13,191 nucleotides of DNA, taken from assembly GCA_964505325.1 (NCBI GenBank), contig CAZDHT010000147.1, forward strand, positions 1 through 13,191. Reading direction: 5' to 3'. Within the stretch, counting starts at the first letter, position 1. Every line of letters begins with the position of its first letter. Shown piece by piece: positions 1 to 5,354 of the stretch. This DNA is from CAZDHT01 sp964505325. GTDB lineage: Bacteria > Planctomycetota > PUPC01. A program made the translations under genes and the position numbers. The notes beneath the pieces are model-generated. The model was not told the origin of the DNA. It worked only from the letters and a program-made list of their open reading frames with translations, and searched no databases.

Positions 1-84
1 GGGGACAGATAACTTTTTTCGCCGGGCCAATCCGCTCCGCGCAATGCGTGTCCGTTGTCCGGCGAAAGAAAGTTATCTGTCCCC
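1..84. repeat. long inverted repeat, GGGGACAGATAAC type
   Basis: Bases 1-25 and 59-84 are inverted complements of each other. They begin GGGGACAGATAAC on one side and end GTTATCTGTCCCC on the other, differing only by one extra G inside the A-run of the right arm. The loop is about 33 bases. Imperfect hairpins with this GGGGACAGATAAC end are, from general recollection, scattered in many bacterial genomes and often sit next to REP-associated tyrosine (Y1) transposases. No transposase is seen here. It lies 67 bases beyond the stop of the minus-strand glycosyltransferase operon and lacks a T-run placed like an intrinsic terminator, though the hairpin could still stop transcription. The window edge is at base 1, so the element may extend further left. 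Confidence 0.75.
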
Positions 85-151
85 GGTTTCCAGAATCTGA
101 CGTCCGACGCACGAGCCGCCAGCCAATCCCATACGCGAGCCGGGGTCCCGC

Positions 152-1240
152 TCAGTGGGATTCGAGGAGGTGCTCCACGGCGTGGAAGACCCAGTCGAAC
201 GACATGGTGGTCATGCACGCGACAGTTGGGCAAGACTCGCGGCGGCATTCCGTCGGTTTCGTCCCCGGCTTGAACTCCACGCAGACGCTCGTCGGCCGCT
301 GGAGCACCACGCACCGGTCGGCCGGCATGCGGGGGCGGTAGCGGTGAGAATTGGTCCGGCCGAACAGCGCGACCACCGGCACGTTCTGTGCCGCCGCGAT
401 GTGCATCACGCCGGTATCGTTGGTGATAAAGATCCGGCACCTGCCGATGAGCGCAGCCACTTCCATCAGCGGCTTCGCCACCGCAGAAGCGACCTTGCCC
501 CGGGCGGCGCCCGCGACGCGCTCCACCAGGCCGCGCTCCTCCTCGCCGCCCGTCACCAGCAGCGCCCGGTCCGCCTCTTCGGTCAGGACCGAGGCGAGGC
601 GCTCGAAGTTCTCGATCGGCCATCTCCGGGTCGGCAGGAGAGCGCCCGGGTTGATCCCGAACAGCACGTCGGAATCCGAAATGCCGGCCTCCGCCAGCGC
701 CAAGCTTGCCGCCTTTTGTGCCGCGTCCGGGACGTGGAGGAGCGGCTGGGGGTCCTCCACCTGGATCCCCAGCGGGGCGAGCACGCGGAGCTTGCGGTCG
801 ATCTCGTGCTGGTGGTCGAACAGCGATTCGTCTGGGGCGGCGTCGAAGAACGCACCGCGGCCGTCGGTGTTGCGGCCCAGCGCGAGCTTGGGGCGGATGA
901 ACTGCGCGAGCCACCGCCGCTTGCGAGCGGCGGCCGAACTCTCGATCGAGGTGAGGTCGATCAGCAGATCGGGCCGGGTCTCCTGCGTGTCGCGGATCAA
1001 CCGCGCGGCGTCGGTGAACTGTGCGAATGTGTCGCCCAGCTCAAGCGTTTTGAGCTCGAAGCCCATGTCCAGCGAGCGGACGACGGCGGCGGCACGCGGA
1101 GCGACGACGACCGCGATGTGCGCGTCGGGGAACCGGCCCCGGATCGCCGTCAGTGCCGGCGTCGCCATCACCGCATCCCCGATGCCTCCCGCTTGGAGGA
1201 CGAGGATCTGTTCGGGCTCCTCGTTCAGGACAGCATCCAT
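152..1240 (-). CDS. glycosyltransferase family 9 (ADP-heptose:LPS heptosyltransferase-like)
   Basis: A 362-residue protein of the GT9 fold (GT-B), the family that adds heptose or a related sugar from a nucleotide donor to lipopolysaccharide core at the cytoplasmic face of the inner membrane. The N-terminal Rossmann half opens with the family's GDAVMATPAL loop (residues 21-30). The C-terminal donor-binding half has INPGALLPTRRW (about 196-207), the TGG turn near 230, and NDTGVMHIAAA followed by ALFGRT (274-296). A cysteine cluster near the end (C310, C320, C332, C337, C342) is common in this family. I chose the ATG at 1240. It lies four bases after the TAA of the upstream glycosyltransferase, and AGG and AGAG stretches stand in front of it. 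The in-frame ATG at 1258 would overlap that gene by 14 bases and is possible. The pair is clearly one operon. The exact sugar and acceptor cannot be read from the sequence. Confidence 0.9.
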   Translation of the reverse strand: MDAVLNEEPEQILVLQAGGIGDAVMATPALTAIRGRFPDAHIAVVVAPRAAAVVRSLDMGFELKTLELGDTFAQFTDAARLIRDTQETRPDLLIDLTSIESSAAARKRRWLAQFIRPKLALGRNTDGRGAFFDAAPDESLFDHQHEIDRKLRVLAPLGIQVEDPQPLLHVPDAAQKAASLALAEAGISDSDVLFGINPGALLPTRRWPIENFERLASVLTEEADRALLVTGGEEERGLVERVAGAARGKVASAVAKPLMEVAALIGRCRIFITNDTGVMHIAAAQNVPVVALFGRTNSHRYRPRMPADRCVVLQRPTSVCVEFKPGTKPTECRRESCPTVACMTTMSFDWVFHAVEHLLESH

Positions 1241-1244
1241 CTCT

Positions 1245-2399
1245 TTACCTGTTCGCATCGGCAGCCGCCTCGATTGCAGCGGTCAGGGCCTTGAGGACCA
1301 GGTTGGCGAAGCGGTCGGGCGTGAATTGCTTCGCTCGCGTCAGGGCCTTCGCCACGAGCTCCCTGCGGAGTTCGTCGTCGGTCAGTATCTTCGTCAGCGC
1401 AGCCACGCAGGCGTCCGGATCGTCCGGGTCGACCAGCAGCGCGGCGTCGCCCGCGACCTCGGGCAGCGAGGCCCGCTTCGAGCAGAGCACGGGCGTGCCG
1501 CAGGCCATCGCTTCGAGCACGGGCAGCCCGAATCCTTCCCAGCGCGAGAGCGTGACGAACGCCGCGGCGCCCGCGTAGATCGCGGGCAGATGCTCCTCGG
1601 CGACGTGGCCGGTGATGCGGACGCGGTGTTCGAGGCCGAGCTTTCCGACGGTTTTGCGCGCATCGTCCGTCCACTTGTCCGGTCTGCCGGCGAGCACGAG
1701 GCCGAAGCGGCCGCGCAGCTCGGGGTCGAGGCGGGCGTACGTCCGCAGCAGGCCCGCGACGTTCTTGTGCGGGCCGAAATTGCCCACGTGCAGGACGTAT
1801 TCTCCATCGATGCCGTAGCGCTGCTTCGCGGCGGCGATCCGCCCTGCGTCGTCCATCACCCGATACTCTGGCCCGACACAGTTGCCCACCACGTGGGTCT
1901 TCTTCTTCGGAACGTCCAGCAGGTCCATAATGTCACGGCGCGAGTGCTCGGACACGGTGAGGACGGCGGCCGCCCGGCGCGAAAAGCTGGCGGCGAACGA
2001 CCGGAACGCGCGGCAGTACATCGCGCTCCGGCCGGAGGTCTCCGACCCCATGCGCAGGAACAGCAGGTCGTGGATGGTGGTGGCGACGGGGCACGACCGG
2101 ATCCCCGGGGCCTTGAAGCACGGCGAGAGAAACACGTCCAGCCTGTCGCGCCGGGCCATCCGGGGCAGCGACACCCGGTCCCACCACCAGGTGGCGGCCT
2201 CGGTGGCACGGCGGGTGCGCGCGTGCACGGGCTTGCCCCAAGTGTTGGGGACCTCGAAGACGGTGTGCTGGTTGCCGTAGAGGACCAGTTGAGGCGGATT
2301 CTCTTCGAGCGAGATGGCGCGCAGCAGGTTCCCGACGAACCTCCCGATCCCGCTCACCGAACCGGCCAGCAGGTCTCTGCAATCGATTCCGACCCTCAT
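1245..2399 (-). CDS. glycosyltransferase family 4 (GT-B, group 1)
   Basis: A 384-residue retaining glycosyltransferase, first gene of a two-gene operon with the GT9 gene. The N-terminal half begins MRVGIDCRDLL with the acceptor-side GIGR loop (17-20) and a TIHDLLFL segment (108-115). The C-terminal half has YVLHVGNFGPHKN (201-213), the GLVLAG strand (233-238), the RITGHV segment (261-266) and the family's EGFGLPVLE motif (E288 and E296, the E-x7-E pair that holds the nucleotide sugar). It most likely adds a hexose or similar sugar to a cell-surface polysaccharide. The reading frame stays open upstream to 2435, but the stretch from 2435 to 2407 is occupied by a strong promoter, so the ATG at 2399 is the supported start. 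There is no Shine-Dalgarno sequence, consistent with a leaderless message. The donor sugar is unknown. Confidence 0.9.
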   Translation of the reverse strand: MRVGIDCRDLLAGSVSGIGRFVGNLLRAISLEENPPQLVLYGNQHTVFEVPNTWGKPVHARTRRATEAATWWWDRVSLPRMARRDRLDVFLSPCFKAPGIRSCPVATTIHDLLFLRMGSETSGRSAMYCRAFRSFAASFSRRAAAVLTVSEHSRRDIMDLLDVPKKKTHVVGNCVGPEYRVMDDAGRIAAAKQRYGIDGEYVLHVGNFGPHKNVAGLLRTYARLDPELRGRFGLVLAGRPDKWTDDARKTVGKLGLEHRVRITGHVAEEHLPAIYAGAAAFVTLSRWEGFGLPVLEAMACGTPVLCSKRASLPEVAGDAALLVDPDDPDACVAALTKILTDDELRRELVAKALTRAKQFTPDRFANLVLKALTAAIEAAADANR

Positions 2400-2406
2400 G
2401 CCACTA

Positions 2407-2435
2407 ATTATATAAAACAGCGCACAAACTGGCAA
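2407..2435 (-). promoter_or_regulatory. sigma70-type promoter of the glycosyltransferase operon
   Basis: On the minus strand, TTGCCA (2435-2430) is followed by a 17-base spacer and a perfect TATAAT (2412-2407). Transcription would be expected to start within a base or two of 2400, so essentially at the ATG (2399-2397) of the GT4 gene, giving a leaderless or nearly leaderless mRNA. The match and spacing are seen directly. Activity is inferred. Confidence 0.7.
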
Positions 2436-2481
2436 GGCAAGCTCGCCATCGAGGCGGGTCGTTCAATTTTCGTCTGGAAAC

Positions 2482-2517
2482 GGCCGAGGTCAATGCCCTC
2501 GGCCACAAATGACCTCG
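2482..2517. other. two mutually exclusive hairpins
   Basis: GGCCGAGG (2482-2489) pairs perfectly with CCTCGGCC (2497-2504). The overlapping CGAGGTCA (2485-2492) pairs perfectly with TGACCTCG (2510-2517). Only one stem can form at a time, as in attenuator-like switches. However, both promoters predicted in this intergenic region point away from it, so there is no evidence that it is transcribed. It may simply be a repeat remnant or an operator. Confidence 0.45.
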
Positions 2518-2534
2518 ATTCCGCCGCTGGGGGG

Positions 2535-2571
2535 GCTGTAGTAGCGGCGGCTCGCGAACCGCCCCTACAGC
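2535..2571. repeat. TCGCGA-centred imperfect palindrome
   Basis: GCTGTAG (2535-2541) and CTACAGC (2565-2571) form the outer arms. Inner GGCGG and CCGCC flank a TCGCGA centre, with a few mismatches in the left arm. Small dispersed palindromes of this design, with GGCGGTTCGCGAACCGCC at the core, are recalled as common in many bacterial genomes. It lies in the divergent intergenic region and has no coding content. A role as a protein-binding or REP-like element is a guess. Confidence 0.55.
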
Positions 2572-2617
2572 GGCAAACGAGAATCGAATGACCCTGCCTG
2601 CCGGCCCCACTCTGGCC

Positions 2618-2646
2618 TTGACCGCAATCGCGCGGTTTGGTATACC
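2618..2646 (+). promoter_or_regulatory. sigma70-type promoter of the pfkB-thpR-recA block
   Basis: TTGACC (2618-2623), a 17-base spacer and TATACC (2641-2646) form a good promoter. Transcription would start near 2653, leaving a leader of about 25 bases. GGAGG (2669-2673) lies ahead of the ATG at 2678. This promoter could drive the whole plus-strand block, since no equally clear promoter was noticed before recA. Confidence 0.55.
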
Positions 2647-2677
2647 TCAGCGGGCGGAATTGAGGCTCGGAGGCGAG

Positions 2678-3583
2678 ATGTCGCTGCTGGTCGTTGGCTC
2701 GGTCGCGTTTGACACGGTGAAGACGTCGCATGGCGTGGCGGAGGAGGTGCTGGGCGGGTCGGCGACGTACTGCGCCTACGCGGCCAGCCTGTTCACGCCG
2801 GTCTGGCTGGTCAGCCCGGTGGGCGAGGACATGCCCGCCCGGCACCTCGAGGATATGCAGCGGCGCCGGATCGATACGACCGGCGTGCGGATCGTGAAGG
2901 GCGGAAAGACGTTCCGCTGGGCCGGACGGTACAGCGACGACTTCCTCGAACGCACCACCGAGCAGGTCGACCTGAACGTGTTCGAGGATTACGACACCAC
3001 CATTCCGGAGGCATACCGCGGCGCGGAGTACGTGTTTCTGGCCAACGGGGCGCCCGAAGCGCAGAGAGCCGTGCTGGAGCAGTTGCCCGGCCGGAAACTG
3101 GCGTTCCTCGACACGATGGACCACTGGATCACCGGCTCGCGCGAGGAGTTGCTGGGCGTGATGAAGATGGTCGACGGGCTGGTGCTGAACGACGAGGAAG
3201 CGCGGCTGCTGACGGGCGAGTCGAACCTGCTGACGGCGGCGCGGCGGATCACCGCGATGGGCCCGCGGATCGTGGTCGTCAAGAAGGGCGAGCACGGCGC
3301 TATCCTGATCGAGGACGGCAGGCCGTTTGTGCTGCCCGCCCGGCTGACCGAGACGGTGGTGGACCCGACCGGCGCCGGCGACTGCTTCGGCGGCGGCATG
3401 ATAGGCTACGTGGCGCAAACGGGCGAGACGTCGGTCGCGGCGCTCAAGAGGGGCGTCTTGTACGGCACGGTCATCGCCTCGTTCTGCATCGAGGATTTCA
3501 GCCTCAACCGGCTCAAGGCCATCTCGCTCGATGACGTCGAGCAGCGGCGCGAAGAGTTTCTGGCGATGATTTCGTGGGGCTGA
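2678..3583 (+). CDS. PfkB/ribokinase-family carbohydrate kinase
   Basis: A 301-residue cytoplasmic kinase of the PfkB family, which phosphorylates sugars, nucleosides or similar alcohols with ATP. The N-terminal strand MSLLVVGSVAFDTV is followed by the substrate-binding GGSATYCAYAAS glycine pair (about 26-37). NDEEARLLTGE (about 198-208) and the VVVKKGEHGA strand (about 225-234 region) lead into the signature DPTGAGDCFGGG, whose GAGD anion hole holds the catalytic Asp (D235 by position). The length is usual for the family. The start at 2678 is supported by GGAGG four bases upstream, and a longer in-frame reading back to 2588 would run through the promoter. The substrate cannot be named: ribose, adenosine and other sugars are all possible. 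It heads a gene run leading to thpR and recA. Confidence 0.88.
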   Translation: MSLLVVGSVAFDTVKTSHGVAEEVLGGSATYCAYAASLFTPVWLVSPVGEDMPARHLEDMQRRRIDTTGVRIVKGGKTFRWAGRYSDDFLERTTEQVDLNVFEDYDTTIPEAYRGAEYVFLANGAPEAQRAVLEQLPGRKLAFLDTMDHWITGSREELLGVMKMVDGLVLNDEEARLLTGESNLLTAARRITAMGPRIVVVKKGEHGAILIEDGRPFVLPARLTETVVDPTGAGDCFGGGMIGYVAQTGETSVAALKRGVLYGTVIASFCIEDFSLNRLKAISLDDVEQRREEFLAMISWG

Positions 3584-3587
3584 GAGG

Positions 3588-3615
3588 CAGTGATCAGTGA
3601 CCAGTGACCAGTGAC
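3588..3615. repeat. four-copy tandem heptamer CAGTGAY
   Basis: CAGTGAT followed by three perfect CAGTGAC units (3588-3594, 3595-3601, 3602-3608, 3609-3615) fills the spacer between the kinase stop and the thpR ATG at 3622. A simple heptamer repeat is prone to copy-number change by slippage. Because it sits where the ribosome binding site of thpR should be, changes would alter the spacing or start context of that gene. No normal Shine-Dalgarno is visible there. Confidence 0.8.
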
Positions 3616-3621
3616 CGGCGA

Positions 3622-4170
3622 ATGCGGGCATTTGTGGCGATCGAGGTGAGCGACGAGATACGGGCGGAGTTGGAGCGCGCTCGGCAGCAATTGGCGCGAT
3701 GCCCGGCCAAAGTGAAATGGGTGACGCCGACGAACGTTCACCTGACGCTCAAGTTCCTCGGCGACGTCGACCCGGAGGCGGCGGAGCAGGTGAAGGCGGC
3801 GATGGCGGAGGCTTCGGGCGACGGTGCTGTCGCGTTCGCCGTGACGGGGCTGGGCAGCTTCCCGCCCCGAGGGAGGCCGCGCGTCTTGTGGGCGGGGGTC
3901 TCCGCCGGCGCGGACGCCGTATCGCGGCTCCAGGCGAAGCTCGAGACGGCGCTGCGGCCCCTGGGCTTCAAGCAGGAGCACCGTTTCGTGCCGCACCTGA
4001 CGATCGGCCGGGTCAAGTCGCCGAAGGGCGCGCACGAACTCATCCCGATGCTCGAGCGGCACGCGGACACGAAGTTCGGCTCGTGCACGGCGGCCGAGAT
4101 GGTGCTGTATGAGAGCACGCTGACGCCGCAGGGCGCGGTGTATCGCGCGGTGGCGAGACAAGAGTTGTAG
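3622..4170 (+). CDS. thpR: RNA 2',3'-cyclic phosphodiesterase (2'-5' RNA ligase family)
   Basis: A 182-residue member of the 2H phosphoesterase superfamily, which opens 2',3'-cyclic phosphate ends of RNA and in vitro can ligate 2'-5' ends. The two diagnostic H-x-T motifs are both present: HLTLKFLG with H40 and T42, and HLTIGRV with H125 and T127. These supply the catalytic histidines of the two lobes. The start at ATG 3622 gives the usual family N-terminus MRAFVAIEV. A GTG at 3604 would start inside the heptamer repeat and adds six unlikely residues. The gene sits 38 bases before recA, and the thpR-recA adjacency is known from many bacteria, so the genes are probably co-transcribed. All key residues are intact. 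Confidence 0.9.
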   Translation: MRAFVAIEVSDEIRAELERARQQLARCPAKVKWVTPTNVHLTLKFLGDVDPEAAEQVKAAMAEASGDGAVAFAVTGLGSFPPRGRPRVLWAGVSAGADAVSRLQAKLETALRPLGFKQEHRFVPHLTIGRVKSPKGAHELIPMLERHADTKFGSCTAAEMVLYESTLTPQGAVYRAVARQEL

Positions 4171-4175
4171 CGGGT

Positions 4176-4189
4176 ACTGACCACTCAGT
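4176..4189. promoter_or_regulatory. short dyad in front of recA
   Basis: ACTGA-CCAC-TCAGT is a perfect 5-bp dyad with a 4-base centre, lying 20 bases before the recA ATG and between thpR and recA. Its arm-N4-arm layout resembles that of Gram-positive LexA boxes, but the arm sequence does not match GAAC/GTTC. It may instead be a relic of the CAGTGAC-type repeats seen upstream of thpR. A regulatory role is only a possibility. Confidence 0.3.
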
Positions 4190-4208
4190 TGAAAAGGGAG
4201 ATGGGCGG

Positions 4209-5245
4209 ATGGCCAAGAAGCCAAGCGGGAAGGATCCGAAAGAGCAGAAGCAGGCGGCGCTGGACCGCGCCCTCCAGGAGATCGAAAAGCAGTTCGGCAA
4301 GGGGGCGATTATGATGCTGGGCGCCGACAGCTATCCGCAGGTCCCCAGCATCAGCACCGGCGCGGTGTCGCTCGACATCGCCACCGGCGTCGGCGGGATT
4401 CCGCGCGGCCGAATCTGCGAGGTGTTCGGCCCCGAGTCCTCCGGCAAGACGACCCTCTGTTACCACGTCATGGCCAACGCACAAAAGGCCGGCGGCACGG
4501 CCGCGTTCATTGACACCGAGCACGCGCTCGATCCCGTGTACGCGCAGAACGTCGGCCTCGACACCGAGTCGCTGCTGGTGGCGCAGCCCGACTCGGGCGA
4601 GCAAGCGCTGGACATGGCGGAGATGCTGATTCGCAGCAACGCGCTGGACGTGGTGGTGATCGACTCGGTGGCGGCGCTGGTTCCCCGCGCCGAGATTGAC
4701 GGCGAGATGGGCGACGTCCACGTCGGGCTCCAGGCCCGGCTGATGTCGCAGGCGATGCGGAAGCTCTCCGGCGCCATCAGCAAGAGCCAGACAGCGATGG
4801 TCTTCACCAACCAGATCCGGATGAAGATCGGTGTGATGTTCGGCAGCCCGGAGACGACGCCCGGCGGCCGGGCGCTCAAGTTCTACGCGTCGATGCGCCT
4901 GGACATGCGGCGGATCGGCCGGATCAAAGAGGGCGACCAGATCGTCGGCAACCGGACGCGCGTCACCGTCGTCAAGAACAAGGTCGCGCCGCCGTTCAGG
5001 CGGGTGGAGTTCGACATCATTTTCGGCGAGGGGATTTCGAAGGAGGGCGACGTGCTCGACCTGGCGGACGAGTGCGGCCTGGTCCAGCGGGCGGGCACGT
5101 GGTGGTCGTACGGCGACATCCGGCTCGGCCAGGGCCGCGAACGGGCGCGCCAGTTCCTCAAGGACAGCCCGGAGATCTTCGAAGAGCTCCGCCACAAGAT
5201 ATTCGTCGCCAAGGGCCTGATCAAGGAGGCCCCGGCGGTGGAGGC
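4209..5245 (+). CDS. recA: recombinase RecA (3' end lost in assembly gap)
   Basis: RecA forms ATP-dependent filaments on single-stranded DNA, performs strand exchange, and stimulates LexA self-cleavage. The visible part is 345 residues. It shows the Walker A box GPESSGKT (74-81), the Walker B strand LDVVVIDSVAAL, the DNA-binding loop segment FTNQIRMKIGVMFGSPETTP, and the C-terminal region with VKNKVAPPF. E. coli RecA has about 350 residues, so only the acidic tail should be missing, but the run of N hides the stop codon. The ATG at 4209 has GGGAG eight bases upstream. The preceding ATG at 4201 is in another frame. No intein interrupts it. It lies downstream of thpR and upstream of alaS, a known arrangement. 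A recX gene could be hidden in the gap if the gap is larger than written. Confidence 0.97.
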
Positions 5246-5345
5246 NNNNNNNNNNNNNNNNNNNNNNNNNNNNNNNNNNNNNNNNNNNNNNNNNNNNNNN
5301 NNNNNNNNNNNNNNNNNNNNNNNNNNNNNNNNNNNNNNNNNNNNN
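5246..5345. other. assembly gap of 100 N
   Basis: Exactly 100 unknown bases separate recA from alaS. This round number is the usual placeholder for a gap of unknown true length. It removes the recA stop codon and possibly the alaS ribosome binding site. By chance the two genes are in the same frame across it, which makes one uninterrupted recA-alaS reading frame. That apparent fusion is an artefact. Confidence 0.97.
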
Positions 5346-5354
5346 CCGGAAAGC

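Noticed and set aside
351..2591. Very long plus-strand reading frame opposite the glycosyltransferases
   Set aside because: It is the antisense of two well-supported minus-strand genes. Its translation is low-complexity, rich in Arg, Ser and Ala, and has no recognisable domain.
2408..3631. Long minus-strand reading frames opposite the kinase and thpR
   Set aside because: They mirror PfkB and ThpR, which carry intact catalytic motifs. Such shadows are expected in GC-rich DNA.
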